Shown one piece after another: positions 24,740 through 33,679 of a stretch of 44,847 nucleotides of DNA. The notes beneath the pieces are model-generated. The model searched no databases and had not been told where the DNA came from. It saw only the letters and a list, made by a program, of their open reading frames with translations. Made by a program: the position numbers and the translations under genes. Position 1 is the first letter of the stretch, and each line of letters starts with the position of its first letter. The DNA comes from an uncultured Pelagibacteraceae bacterium (GTDB taxonomy: Bacteria > Pseudomonadota > Alphaproteobacteria > Pelagibacterales > Pelagibacteraceae), in NCBI GenBank assembly GCA_902634695.1, contig CACPLE010000006.1, positions 1 to 44,847 on the forward strand. Direction: 5' to 3'.

Positions 24740-25443
24740 TGGCTTTTTTTGAAGGAAAGGGAATGACAGGGGGTTATGGAGGAGTAGATATTATTTCTTC
24801 ATGCACTATTAATGTCAATCAAGGTGAAATTGTTGCGATCTTAGGACCTAATGGAGCTGGAAAATCTACTGCAATGAAAGCAATGCTAGGTTTGTTAAAT
24901 CTTAAATTAGGAACAGTCACAATTGATGGAAAAGATATATCAAAACTTTCTCCTCAAGATAGAGTTAAACAAGGTATTTCTTTTGTTCCACAAACTAGAA
25001 ATGTTTTTACAGGATTAACAGTAAGAGAAAATCTAGAAATGGGAGCTTTTTTAAGAAATGAAGATATAGATAAAATAATAAACGAGATTTATGAATTATT
25101 TCCTATTTTGAATGAAAAAAAATCTCAGATTGTTGGAGAACTTTCTGGAGGTCAAAGGCAACAAGTTGCATTAGGCAGAGCATTAATGACGAAACCGTCA
25201 GTGTTAATGCTAGACGAACCAACAGCAGGAGTTTCTCCAATTGTTATGGACGAGTTATTTAACCACATTCTTAAAGTTAAAAAAACTAATGTTGCCATAA
25301 TAATGGTAGAACAAAATGCAAAGCAAGCGCTAAGTATTTCTGATCGTGGCTATGTTTTGGTAACAGGCGAAAATAAATTTGAAGGATCTGGAAAAGAATT
25401 ACTAAATGATCCAGAAGTAAGAAGATCATTTTTAGGAGCTTAA
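24739..25443 (+). CDS. livF: Branched-chain amino acid ABC transporter ATPase LivF
   Basis: 234 residues, the normal LivF size. Walker A is 'GPNGAGKSTAMKA', the signature is 'LSGGQRQQVALGRAL', Walker B is 'VLMLDEPTAGVSP' and the switch His is replaced by Gln/Asn in 'IIMVEQNAKQAL', as is usual for LivF. The LivF-specific N-terminal pattern 'TGGYGGVDIISSCTINVNQG' is clear. It forms a heterodimer with LivG. livH begins 1 base after its stop. Confidence 0.95.
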   Translation: MAFFEGKGMTGGYGGVDIISSCTINVNQGEIVAILGPNGAGKSTAMKAMLGLLNLKLGTVTIDGKDISKLSPQDRVKQGISFVPQTRNVFTGLTVRENLEMGAFLRNEDIDKIINEIYELFPILNEKKSQIVGELSGGQRQQVALGRALMTKPSVLMLDEPTAGVSPIVMDELFNHILKVKKTNVAIIMVEQNAKQALSISDRGYVLVTGENKFEGSGKELLNDPEVRRSFLGA

Positions 25444-25444
25444 T

Positions 25445-26455
25445 ATGGATTTTATAAACGCTATAATATTATTGTTAAATTATATTATTGTTCCAGCTCT
25501 ATCTTATGGCTCACAGTTAGCTCTAGGTGCAATTTTTGTAACTTTAATTTATGGAATACTAAGATTTGCAAACTTTGCTACAGGAGACATGATGTCTTTT
25601 GGAACTATGTTTGCAGTATTGCTTACATGGTATTTTCAATCTCTTGGAATAAGCCTTGGAGTTTTACCAACTGCATTACTTACTATTCCTTTTGCAATTA
25701 TTATGATGATTTTATACATGCTAATTGTCGATAAATTAGTTTTTAGATATTATAGAATTAAAAAAAGTCCCCCAGTTCAGCTTGCAATGGTGAGTATAGG
25801 AGTGCTGTTTGTTACTCAAGCTATTGTAAGAATAATTATTGGTCCTTTCGATAGAAGATTTTTTGATGGTGAAAGATTTATTCTAAAAGCAAATGAATTC
25901 AAAGAAATGACAGGTTTAAATGAAGGATTAAGTATAAAATCAACTCAAGTAATAACAATAGTTATTACTGTAATTGTAGTGTCGATGCTATTTTGGTTTT
26001 TAAATAAAACAAGAACTGGAAAAAGTATGAGAGCTTATTCTGATAATGAAGATTTAGCTTTGTTATCTGGCATAGATCCAAATAGAGTTGTAATGATTAC
26101 TTGGGTGATTGCCGGAGCATTGGCAACAATTGGAGGTGTTTTGTATGGTTTAGATAAAAGTTTCAAACCATTTGTTTACTTTAACAATATGCTTCCAATA
26201 TTTGCTGCAGCAATAGTAGGAGGAATTGGAAATCCTTTCGGAGCATTTTTAGGTGGGTATGTGATTGCTTTTGCAGAAATATTTATAACTTACGCATATA
26301 AAAAATTCTTCATGTATTTGTTGCCAGAGTCTTTAGAACCGGACTCATTAATGCAATTATTGTCTACTGATTACAAGTTTGCAGTATCATTTTCTATTTT
26401 AGTAATTGTTTTGTTATTTAGACCAACAGGAATTTTTAAAGGAAAAGTACTATGA
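25445..26455 (+). CDS. livH: Branched-chain amino acid ABC transporter permease LivH
   Basis: 336 residues with about eight membrane helices and the LivH/LivM signatures 'LIYGILRFANFATGDMMSFG', 'TRTGKSMRAYSDNEDLALLSGI' (coupling helix region) and 'FAAAIVGGIGNPFGAFLGGY'. An extra loop near residues 140-165 ('FDGERFILKANEF') makes it a little longer than enterobacterial LivH. It pairs with LivM to form the pore. It overlaps livM by 4 bases (ATGA). Confidence 0.94.
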   Translation: MDFINAIILLLNYIIVPALSYGSQLALGAIFVTLIYGILRFANFATGDMMSFGTMFAVLLTWYFQSLGISLGVLPTALLTIPFAIIMMILYMLIVDKLVFRYYRIKKSPPVQLAMVSIGVLFVTQAIVRIIIGPFDRRFFDGERFILKANEFKEMTGLNEGLSIKSTQVITIVITVIVVSMLFWFLNKTRTGKSMRAYSDNEDLALLSGIDPNRVVMITWVIAGALATIGGVLYGLDKSFKPFVYFNNMLPIFAAAIVGGIGNPFGAFLGGYVIAFAEIFITYAYKKFFMYLLPESLEPDSLMQLLSTDYKFAVSFSILVIVLLFRPTGIFKGKVL

Positions 26456-27822
26456 GGCAATACGCAAATGTTATTACCGCTTATGCAATAATGATCGTTT
26501 TGATTATTTTGGTAGGAATATTTCAATCTTGGAACGTTGCGCTATCAATTCTTAATTTTTGTTTAATATCTGCTGTTATGACTATGGGTGCAAATATTCA
26601 GTGGGGTTATGCAGGGCTAATTAATTTTGGAATTATGGGTTATACAGCCTTAGGAGGCCTTGCTGCAGTGCTAGTATCTGTTGCACCAGTTCAAGAAGCT
26701 TGGGCAGTAGGTGGCCTACAAATGATCATTTGCGTTGGGATAATTGCAGGAATAGTTTTTTCAATTCGTTATGTTTTAAGAAAAATAGAAAAATCAAAAA
26801 AAAGAAATTATTTAATTGCGGTAATTATAATAATTGGGTTAATTCTATTAAGAGTAATTGCAGGTCCTGCAACAGAACATATAGAGGCAGTTAATCCTGC
26901 CAAGACAGGATTTTTAGGGGGTCTCGGAATGCCTATTTTGTTTTCATGGATAGTGGGAGCTTTTTTTGCAGGTGGGTTAGCCTATATAGTTGGCAAGGTA
27001 GCTTTAGGGTTAAGAGCAGATTATCTTGCAATTGCAACTTTGTTAATTTCCGAAATTGTTATTGCAATAATAAAACACGAAGATTGGTTATCACGAGGTG
27101 TTAAAAATGTTATTGGTTTAAAAAGACCAGTGCCTTACGAAGTAGATCTACAAAGTTCATCTTGGTTTATAGATTTAGTAGAAAAATTTCACTCAGGAAA
27201 ATTACAATTAATTAATTCATTAGCTGAAAGACAAGATGTTTTAAATCAATTGGTTATTGACGCTTCCTCCGTTTATGTAAAACTTTGTTTAGCTGGTTTG
27301 TTTTTAATTGTTGTGATTATTCTTTTAATTATTACTCAAAAAGCTTTGTATTCTCCATGGGGAAGAATGATGAGAGCCATTAGAGATAATGATGAAGCTG
27401 CAAATGCCATGGGTAAAAATGTTGTTAAAGAGCATTTATTAATTTTTATTTTAGGCTCTGCAGTAGTTGGTATAGCTGGAGCTATGATGGTAACGCATGA
27501 TGGCTTATTTACTCCTGGAAGTTATAGGCCTATGAGGTATACGTTTTTAATTTGGGTTATGGTTATTGTAGGAGGAAGTGGAAATAATTTTGGAGCTATA
27601 TTAGGAGGTTTTGCCGTTTGGTTTTTGTGGATTGAAGCTGCGCCAATAGCTTTATTTCTTATAAACTTTTTTACTTCTCATCTTCCAGAAACTAATGCTT
27701 TAAAGATACACCTTATAGATAGTGCACCATATTTTAGATTTTTAACAATGGGTATAGGACTTTTGTTGATTATGAGATATAGACCTAAAGGAATATTACC
27801 TGAAAAAATTATAAAGCATTAA
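26452..27822 (+). CDS. livM: Branched-chain amino acid ABC transporter permease LivM
   Basis: 456 residues with about ten to eleven membrane helices. Family motifs are 'WGYAGLINFGIMGYTALGG', 'LRADYLAIATLLISEIV', 'SPWGRMMRAIRDNDEAANAMGKN' (coupling helix, split here) and 'IVGGSGNNFGAILGGF'. There is an extra helix-containing insertion near residues 105-150 and a hydrophilic insertion near 205-255, so the protein is longer than many LivM proteins. Together with LivGFH it makes a complete importer; the only substrate-binding protein in the window is the convergent gene at 30082-31263. Confidence 0.94.
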   Translation: MRQYANVITAYAIMIVLIILVGIFQSWNVALSILNFCLISAVMTMGANIQWGYAGLINFGIMGYTALGGLAAVLVSVAPVQEAWAVGGLQMIICVGIIAGIVFSIRYVLRKIEKSKKRNYLIAVIIIIGLILLRVIAGPATEHIEAVNPAKTGFLGGLGMPILFSWIVGAFFAGGLAYIVGKVALGLRADYLAIATLLISEIVIAIIKHEDWLSRGVKNVIGLKRPVPYEVDLQSSSWFIDLVEKFHSGKLQLINSLAERQDVLNQLVIDASSVYVKLCLAGLFLIVVIILLIITQKALYSPWGRMMRAIRDNDEAANAMGKNVVKEHLLIFILGSAVVGIAGAMMVTHDGLFTPGSYRPMRYTFLIWVMVIVGGSGNNFGAILGGFAVWFLWIEAAPIALFLINFFTSHLPETNALKIHLIDSAPYFRFLTMGIGLLLIMRYRPKGILPEKIIKH

Positions 27823-27824
27823 TT

Positions 27825-28199
27825 ATGTTTAAAAAATTATTAATTATATTTTTTGTTTTGTTTTCATTTGATTCATTTGCAATTGAAAAAAAAACTACTT
27901 TTACTGTAAAAGCATTTAATGAGGCACAAAAAGCTGGCAAAACAATTGTTATTAATTCATGGAATAAATATTGTGGCACCTGTTCTAGACAAGTAAAAAT
28001 ACTTAATGAAGCAGAAAAAGATTTTCCAAATGTAATTTTTCTAAGTTATGAACAGACAAAACATAAAGATATTGCAAAATTATTGAATGTTGAATATTGG
28101 GCAACAATTATTGTTTATAAAAAAAATAAAGAGATTGCAAAAGAAATAGGAGTAACAAGCAAAGAAGACATTTATTCTCTTATTAAAAAAGAGATATAA
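27825..28199 (+). CDS. Exported thioredoxin-fold protein
   Basis: 124 residues with a signal peptide (hydrophobic 5-15, 'FDSFA' cleavage near residue 19). The thioredoxin-like core has active site 'KYCGTCSRQ' and strands 'TIVINSW', 'NVIFLSYE' and 'ATIIVYKKN'. The cis-proline that normally precedes the 'TIIVYK' strand is replaced ('EYWATII'), which usually weakens substrate release or selectivity. It probably acts as a periplasmic thiol oxidoreductase or reductant. It starts 2 bases after livM and is coupled by TAATG to a tiny membrane-protein gene. Confidence 0.8.
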   Translation: MFKKLLIIFFVLFSFDSFAIEKKTTFTVKAFNEAQKAGKTIVINSWNKYCGTCSRQVKILNEAEKDFPNVIFLSYEQTKHKDIAKLLNVEYWATIIVYKKNKEIAKEIGVTSKEDIYSLIKKEI

Positions 28200-28267
28200 T
28201 GTACTATATTTTACTTGGTGCAGCGCTTGGGTTTTTGCTTTATCTTTCAGATAAATATATTTTTTAA
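28199..28267 (+). CDS. 22-residue membrane microprotein
   Basis: A short frame reading MYYILLGAALGFLLYLSDKY plus IF. Its ATG overlaps the thioredoxin-like gene stop and its TAA overlaps the MFS gene start, both as TAATG junctions, exactly as between proven genes here. The peptide is one hydrophobic helix with a small-residue 'GAALG' face and a short charged end. The double junction strongly suggests it is translated. It could stabilise a neighbouring membrane protein or simply act as a coupling relay. No homologue is known to me. Confidence 0.65.
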   Translation: MYYILLGAALGFLLYLSDKYIF

Positions 28268-29430
28268 TGAATAAAAACCTTCTACTTCTTACTTTAAGCC
28301 AAGTCTTTAGTTTTACAGCAGCTCCAGTAACTGTATTTTTAAGTGGAATTATTGGCTCTCAAATTAGCTCTTTAAAATCACTTTCTACTCTACCAATGTC
28401 GATATCTGTACTTGGTATAGCAGTAGGCGCAATCTTTGCAACTAAAGTCATGAGCTTAATAGGAAGAAAAGCAGGTTTTATTTCTGCATCTATAGGAAAT
28501 TTTTTTGCTTCTATATTGGCAGCTTATTCAATAATGGATCAGAACTTTATTTTATTTTGTTTTGCAAATTTTTTTATTGGTGTTGGTATGGCATTTACAC
28601 ATCAATATCGTTTTGCTGCAGCTGAAAGTGTAGAAAAAAATAAAGTGCCAAGAGCAATTTCAATAATTTTATTAGGTGGAATTGTTTCAGCTTTTTTAGG
28701 ACCGAGTATGGCAAACTATGCAAAAGACATTGTTAGTGAGCATTTGTATGTTGGATCTTATTTGGCTCTTGCTATTTTAACTATTATACCAACTATTTTA
28801 TTTTTATTTTATGAAAATACATCAAAATTAGAGTCTAATATTAAATATTCAGGAAGAAGTTATTTAGAATTAATTTCACAACCTAGGTTTTTGCAAGCAC
28901 TTGTAGCATCAGCATTTGGATATGCAATAATGACATTTTTGATGACAGCAACTCCATTAAGCATGCATGTAATGGAAAAAATGAGTCTAAGTAAAACAGG
29001 TTTGGTTATACAGTTTCATGTTGTAGCAATGTTTTTACCATCTTTGATAACTGGAAATTTAATTAAAAAATTTGGTCATAGCAATATAATATATGCAGGA
29101 GTATTTCTTTATAGCATAACCATAATAGCAAGTTTGTTTGATCAAACTTATTATAATTATATGTTTGCATTAATTGTTCTTGGCTTGGGTTGGAATTTTT
29201 TATTTATATCAGGTACGAGTTTACTAGTTTTAACTTATAAAGAAGAAGAAAAATTCAAAGCACAAGGATTAAATGATTTTATTGTATATTCTGTTCATGC
29301 CACAGGTAGTTTATCTGCCGGAGTATTAATTATGCTTACCAACTGGAAAATAATGAATTTAATATGCATACCTTTCCTAATATTGATTATTTTATCTACT
29401 TTGAGAGCAGACATATTAAGTAAAAAATGA
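28267..29430 (+). CDS. Major facilitator superfamily transporter
   Basis: 387 residues, about twelve membrane helices. MFS cues include the loop between helices 2 and 3 'MSLIGRKAGFISASIGNFF' and the internal symmetry of two six-helix halves split near residue 195. The helix 'FFIGVGMAFTHQYRFAAAES' corresponds to the conserved region of YfcJ/drug-efflux-like MFS proteins. Substrate is unknown. It is coupled upstream to the microprotein gene and overlaps the LysE-family gene by 4 bases, so it belongs to the amino-acid import/export operon. Confidence 0.88.
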   Translation: MNKNLLLLTLSQVFSFTAAPVTVFLSGIIGSQISSLKSLSTLPMSISVLGIAVGAIFATKVMSLIGRKAGFISASIGNFFASILAAYSIMDQNFILFCFANFFIGVGMAFTHQYRFAAAESVEKNKVPRAISIILLGGIVSAFLGPSMANYAKDIVSEHLYVGSYLALAILTIIPTILFLFYENTSKLESNIKYSGRSYLELISQPRFLQALVASAFGYAIMTFLMTATPLSMHVMEKMSLSKTGLVIQFHVVAMFLPSLITGNLIKKFGHSNIIYAGVFLYSITIIASLFDQTYYNYMFALIVLGLGWNFLFISGTSLLVLTYKEEEKFKAQGLNDFIVYSVHATGSLSAGVLIMLTNWKIMNLICIPFLILIILSTLRADILSKK

Positions 29431-30035
29431 GTTTTTTATTTCTGGGTTTTTTTACAGGCTTAAGTTTAATATTTGCTATTGGAGCACAAAATATTTTTGT
29501 TATTGAACAAGGTCTTAAAAAACAATTTGTTTTTACAGTATGTCTGATTTGTGCGATTTCTGATTTTATCCTAATTTTTTTAGGAATTTTTTTATTTCAT
29601 TATTTTGATAGTTTTTTTACACCGTTAATCGAACTTGTATTTAATATTCTTCTTTTGTTATTTTTATTAAATTTTATATGGAGCAAAATAAGAGAAAATA
29701 GAAAAGAAGTAATAATAGATAAAAATAATGTTAGAAAATCATTTTTTGAAACAATTTATAGAACTTTTGGTTTTACTTATCTAAACCCACATGTTTATTC
29801 TGATACAGTTTTTTTTCTTGGTAATTTTTCTAAAAACTTTTTAGTTTCCGAAAAATATTTGTTCGGGATTGGTGCAAGTATATCTTCCTTTATTTTCTTT
29901 TTTGCACTAGGTTATTTATCAAAATATTTATCTAATTATTTAAAAAATGAAAAAATTTGGAAAATAATTAATTTGATAATTATTTTATTTATGTCTTGTT
30001 TAGCTTTTTATGTTCTAACTAATATTTTAAAATAA
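29427..30035 (+). CDS. LysE/ArgO-family amino acid exporter
   Basis: 202 residues with six predicted helices. The LysE signature is 'IFAIGAQNIFVIEQGLKKQF' at residues 15-34, and the second repeat has 'FGFTYLNPHVYSDTVFFLGN'. Members export lysine, arginine or related basic amino acids, relieving toxicity when peptide or amino-acid uptake exceeds need. Its place as last gene of an operon containing an amino-acid importer fits that role. A strong hairpin terminator begins 1 base after the stop codon. Confidence 0.92.
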   Translation: MSFLFLGFFTGLSLIFAIGAQNIFVIEQGLKKQFVFTVCLICAISDFILIFLGIFLFHYFDSFFTPLIELVFNILLLLFLLNFIWSKIRENRKEVIIDKNNVRKSFFETIYRTFGFTYLNPHVYSDTVFFLGNFSKNFLVSEKYLFGIGASISSFIFFFALGYLSKYLSNYLKNEKIWKIINLIIILFMSCLAFYVLTNILK

Positions 30036-30036
30036 A

Positions 30037-30070
30037 AAAAACCTCAGCAGTTTTCACCGCTGAGGTTTTT
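30037..30070. terminator. Bidirectional intrinsic terminator
   Basis: AAAAACCTCAGC (30037-30048) pairs perfectly with GCTGAGGTTTTT (30059-30070) around a 10-base loop. The stem has a GC-rich core with A-tract and T-tract flanks on both sides, so it can stop transcription from the LysE operon (rightward) and from the substrate-binding protein gene (leftward). Confidence 0.95.
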
Positions 30071-30081
30071 AAATTTAGATA

Positions 30082-31263
30082 TTATCTTTGTTTTTTAGTT
30101 TTAAATTTTCCACCTTTGATTTCTTTTTCTAAGAAAGAACCAAAAGCTTCACCAACATCAGTAAAATTAACTCCAGTTGCACCTTCATAGTCAACTGCTT
30201 TACCTTTTGCTAGTAAATCTAAAGCTTTTTTAAGCTGTCCTGGATAAATTTTCTTACCAGGGCCATTAGCAACTGCCATTACATTTTTAGCAATTGAAGC
30301 TCTATCAGCAGAACCGCCAGCTTGCATAGCTAGAACGATTAAAGCCGCTGCGTCGTAAGATTCTCCAGTATAAGGTCCAGAAGAATCAATACCAGCTGCA
30401 CTTGCAACTTTAGTAAATACTCCTGCTCCTTTTCCAGTTGAGCCTGGCAGAGAACCAAAAGATTTATTTAAGCTTTTTCCAAATGCATCAGTTAAAGAAT
30501 CTCCGATCATACCATCTGATAAAATAAAAGTATCAAATGCACCAGAGTCCAAAGAACCTTGGATAATTCCTTTACCACCTTGGTCAAGGTAACCAATTAC
30601 TGCAACTGCGTCACCACCTGCTGAAGCAAGTGTAGCAACTTCTGAAGCGTAGTCAGCTTTTCCGTCTTCGTGAGCAGCAGACGTTGTTACTTTAATACCA
30701 TGTGCTTTTACTGCAGCAGCATAAACATCAGCTAAACCTTTTCCGTAGTCGTTGTTAGTGTAAGTTATTGCAACGCTTTTAATTCCTCTATCTTTAGTGA
30801 TATCAGCTAGAATTTGACCACCTCTTGCGTCTGATGGTGCAGTTCTAAAAAAGAAACCGTTGTCAGCTAAGTCAGTTAAACCAGGAGATGTTGCTGATGG
30901 TGAAATCATCACAACTCCATTTGGCACAGCAACGTTTGTTGCTATAGCGCCGGTTACACCTGAGCAGTCAGCACCCATAATAGCGGCTACACCTTGTGAA
31001 ATAAGACCTTCAGCAGCTGATTGTGCTGCAGCTGAGTCAACACAAGTTGAGTCTGCTCTTATTGGAGTGATTTTTTTTCCACCTAATAATGAACCTGAAT
31101 CAGAAGCTTCTTTAAAAGCAAGTTCTGCTGAGGCCGCCATAGCTGGAGTAAGAGATTCAATAGGACCAGTAAATCCTAAAATAACTCCCATCTTGATATC
31201 TGCAAAAGTACTTGTTGTAAAAGTCGAAACAAATATAAATGCAGCAATAAATAGTTTTTTCAT
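30082..31263 (-). CDS. Periplasmic substrate-binding protein of a Liv-type ABC importer
   Basis: 393 residues from the chosen ATG, which follows a GAGGG ribosome site (31268-31272); an upstream TTG would add eight unlikely residues. The signal peptide ends at 'TSTFA'. The mature protein is a type I periplasmic-binding fold with 'IKMGVILGFTGPIESLTPAM', 'GADCSGVTGAIATNVAVPNG', 'VAITYTNNDYGKGLADVYAA' and 'GPYTGESYDAAALI'. It is the natural partner of the convergent livGFHM operon, although it lies on the other strand and has its own promoter; separate expression allows the usual large excess of binding protein. The ligand could be branched-chain amino acids or other amides. Confidence 0.92.
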   Translation of the reverse strand: MKKLFIAAFIFVSTFTTSTFADIKMGVILGFTGPIESLTPAMAASAELAFKEASDSGSLLGGKKITPIRADSTCVDSAAAQSAAEGLISQGVAAIMGADCSGVTGAIATNVAVPNGVVMISPSATSPGLTDLADNGFFFRTAPSDARGGQILADITKDRGIKSVAITYTNNDYGKGLADVYAAAVKAHGIKVTTSAAHEDGKADYASEVATLASAGGDAVAVIGYLDQGGKGIIQGSLDSGAFDTFILSDGMIGDSLTDAFGKSLNKSFGSLPGSTGKGAGVFTKVASAAGIDSSGPYTGESYDAAALIVLAMQAGGSADRASIAKNVMAVANGPGKKIYPGQLKKALDLLAKGKAVDYEGATGVNFTDVGEAFGSFLEKEIKGGKFKTKKQR

Positions 31264-31337
31264 TATACCCTCATTAATTGTTAACAATTTATAAAAAATA
31301 AATTAAATCCTATTGGTATATTTTTTCAATAAGTAAA

Positions 31338-32195
31338 TTATCTTATTTTTTGGAGCAAAAAGACGGAAGTTATTACTATAATTCCACCAATTAACATAAT
31401 TAGTGTTGGAATTTCCCCAAATATGAAAAAACTTAAAATCATTCCAAACACGGGAAATAAGGCGTAGAAGGGCAGCACCTGCCCTACTGAATAAAACTTG
31501 TAAAGATAAAACATTGACATGTGTCCTACTAAAGAGCAAAGGATACCAGCGTGTAATACCATTAGCCATGCTTCAATATTTAAATTTTTTAAATTAAAAA
31601 TTGCATTTCCTTCAAAAAAAATAGAAGCAATTAATAAAATAATAAAGGCAACAAAACCCATGGAGGCATTTGTAAATTTAACATCTAATTCTTTTAGATA
31701 TCGTGAAAATACTTGTGATGAGGCATAAAAAAAAGCCATACCACATATAAACAGAAATCCTATTATTTCATCTGTAATTTTTGGGTCAAATCCTATTAAT
31801 ATAATTCCAAAAAGAGATGTAATTATTAAAATCCATTTTTTATAATTAATTGACTCACCAATAAATATGGAACTTAAAATAATCGCAATAGGAATCGATA
31901 GTTGTGCAGCTATAACTAGTGGCGACATTATACTTGAAGCATTTATTCCTAGATATAAAAATAAGTTTACACCTACACCCATCGACAATGAAAAAGCAAA
32001 CAAAGGCAAAATATATTTTTGATTTGGTATGATAAACTTACAAAAAGGAATTAAACAAATAAATACAATTCCCATTCTTAAAGCACCAAACAAAATTGGT
32101 GGTAGGGATGCATTGACACCAAGCTTTCCTGTAGGATATGCACTTCCCAGAAAAAACATTACCAATAAAATTAAAAGTGTATGTTTTTTTGACAA
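31338..32195 (-). CDS. EamA/DMT-family permease
   Basis: 285 residues with ten helices in two EamA repeats (about 5-135 and 146-282). 'FFLGSAYPTGKLGVNA' opens the first half and 'FLFICGMAFFYASSQVFSRY' the second. The start is TTG, placed 2 bases after the stop of the aldehyde dehydrogenase gene; the first ATG is within helix 1 and would lose the basic N-terminus. It is probably the transporter of the leftward catabolic operon beginning at 36222. The 31264-31337 gap before the binding-protein gene holds AT-rich promoter-like sequence only. Confidence 0.82.
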   Translation of the reverse strand: MSKKHTLLILLVMFFLGSAYPTGKLGVNASLPPILFGALRMGIVFICLIPFCKFIIPNQKYILPLFAFSLSMGVGVNLFLYLGINASSIMSPLVIAAQLSIPIAIILSSIFIGESINYKKWILIITSLFGIILIGFDPKITDEIIGFLFICGMAFFYASSQVFSRYLKELDVKFTNASMGFVAFIILLIASIFFEGNAIFNLKNLNIEAWLMVLHAGILCSLVGHMSMFYLYKFYSVGQVLPFYALFPVFGMILSFFIFGEIPTLIMLIGGIIVITSVFLLQKIR

Positions 32196-32197
32196 AA

Positions 32198-33679
32198 TTA
32201 TCTCATTGAAAAAGGATCAAGAGTTGGTTCATCAGAAGTATAAAACCATGTTGTTTTAACTCTTGTGTAGTCTTTAATTGAATCTATTCCAGCTTCTTTA
32301 CCATATCCACTGTCTTTTATTCCACCAAATGGAGCAGAAGGAGAAATTAATCTGTATGTGTTTACAAAAGTAATACCTGCTCGAATTGCTTTTGAAACCC
32401 TCAATCCTCTAGCTAGGTCTTTTGTGTATACTCCTGATGATAATCCATATTTATTGTCATTCATTTTTTTTATTACTTCTTCTTCAGAATCAAACTTCAT
32501 TACTGATAAAACTGGTCCAAATAATTCATTTTCTGCAGAAGGCAAATTGTGATTGTCACATTCAATAATTGTTGGAGGAAAGTAATAACCTTTATTTGAA
32601 AAAGAATGTCTTTTTCCTCCACATTTTATTTTGCCTCCTTGTTCCACTGTAAGTTTAATATTTTTTTCAATATTTTCTAACTGTTTGTAATTGCTTAAGG
32701 GACCCATTTCTGTTTCAGCATCCATGGGTGCACCAATTTTAATTTTGTTGGCTCTTGTCGTTAATTTTTCTAGAAATTCATTGTAGATTCCTTTTTGAAT
32801 ATAAAGTCTAGAACCAGCAATACAGCTTTGTCCTGTTGCGCCGAAAATTCCTGCCGTAATACCATTAATAGCATTTTCTTGGTTTGCATCTTCAAAAACA
32901 GCAACTGGACTTTTGCCACCAAGTTCTAAACTTACTTCTGATAAGTTTTCTGCTGAATTTCTAATAATATGTCTTGCAGTTTCAGGACCTCCAGTAAAAG
33001 CAACTTTTTCAACAAGATCATGCGAGGTTAAAGCTTTGCCACAAGGTTCTCCAAAGCCACTAATTACATTTACAACGCCTTTTGGTATTCCAGCTTTTTC
33101 AATTAATTTTGCAAACTCAAACATAGTAGCAGGTGCTAATTCTGAACATTTAATCACAACTGTATTTCCCATTGCAAGTGCCGGAGCTAATTTTGTTGCG
33201 GTTAAAAACATTTGTGAATTCCAGGGTACAATTGCTGCAATAACTCCTATAGGTATCCTTGTTGTTATGGCTTGGATGTTTGGTTTATCAATTGGCAAAA
33301 CTGTTCCTTCAACTTTGTCAGCAAGACCAGCATAATAGTCATAATATTCTGCAATATAGTTTGCTTGTTTATTTGTTTCTCTAAATAGTTTGCCCGTATC
33401 AATTGTCTCTACTTTTCCAAGCAATTCAGCATTTTCTCTTAATTGGTTTCCAATTGCCCTTAAAAATTTTCCTCTTTCTCTTGGTAGAATTTTAGGCCAA
33501 TCTCCTTCGAAAGCTTTTTGTGCTGCTTTTACAGCAAGGTCAACATCTTTTGTACTAGCTTCAGGAACTTTTGCCCAAGGTTCGTTATTTTCAGGATTTA
33601 AAGTTTCAAAAGTTTTTTTACTTTCTGATTCTACCCAAGAACCATCAATAAACATTTTATATTCTTTAAGCTTCGTCAT
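32198..33679 (-). CDS. NAD(P)-dependent aldehyde dehydrogenase
   Basis: 493 residues from the ATG at 33679, the usual ALDH length; a TTG 15 bases upstream is a weaker start. Conserved elements are 'PWNSQMFLTATKLAPALAMG', 'FTGGPETARHI', the general base Glu in 'SLELGGKSP', the catalytic Cys in 'GQSCIAGSR' and 'ENELFGPVLSV'. It oxidises an aldehyde to the acid, likely the product of the hydrolase or monooxygenase encoded upstream in the same operon. It overlaps the alpha/beta hydrolase gene by 14 bases. Confidence 0.94.
   Translation of the reverse strand: MTKLKEYKMFIDGSWVESESKKTFETLNPENNEPWAKVPEASTKDVDLAVKAAQKAFEGDWPKILPRERGKFLRAIGNQLRENAELLGKVETIDTGKLFRETNKQANYIAEYYDYYAGLADKVEGTVLPIDKPNIQAITTRIPIGVIAAIVPWNSQMFLTATKLAPALAMGNTVVIKCSELAPATMFEFAKLIEKAGIPKGVVNVISGFGEPCGKALTSHDLVEKVAFTGGPETARHIIRNSAENLSEVSLELGGKSPVAVFEDANQENAINGITAGIFGATGQSCIAGSRLYIQKGIYNEFLEKLTTRANKIKIGAPMDAETEMGPLSNYKQLENIEKNIKLTVEQGGKIKCGGKRHSFSNKGYYFPPTIIECDNHNLPSAENELFGPVLSVMKFDSEEEVIKKMNDNKYGLSSGVYTKDLARGLRVSKAIRAGITFVNTYRLISPSAPFGGIKDSGYGKEAGIDSIKDYTRVKTTWFYTSDEPTLDPFSMR

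Noticed and set aside
31264-31287. TTG start adding eight residues to the binding protein
   Set aside because: The ATG at 31263 follows a GAGGG site and begins a standard signal peptide.
30860-31294. Rightward frame of 144 residues
   Set aside because: It lies antisense within the periplasmic binding-protein gene, whose domains and signal peptide are unmistakable.
32913-33335. Rightward frame of 140 residues
   Set aside because: Antisense shadow of the aldehyde dehydrogenase; no family features or ribosome site.
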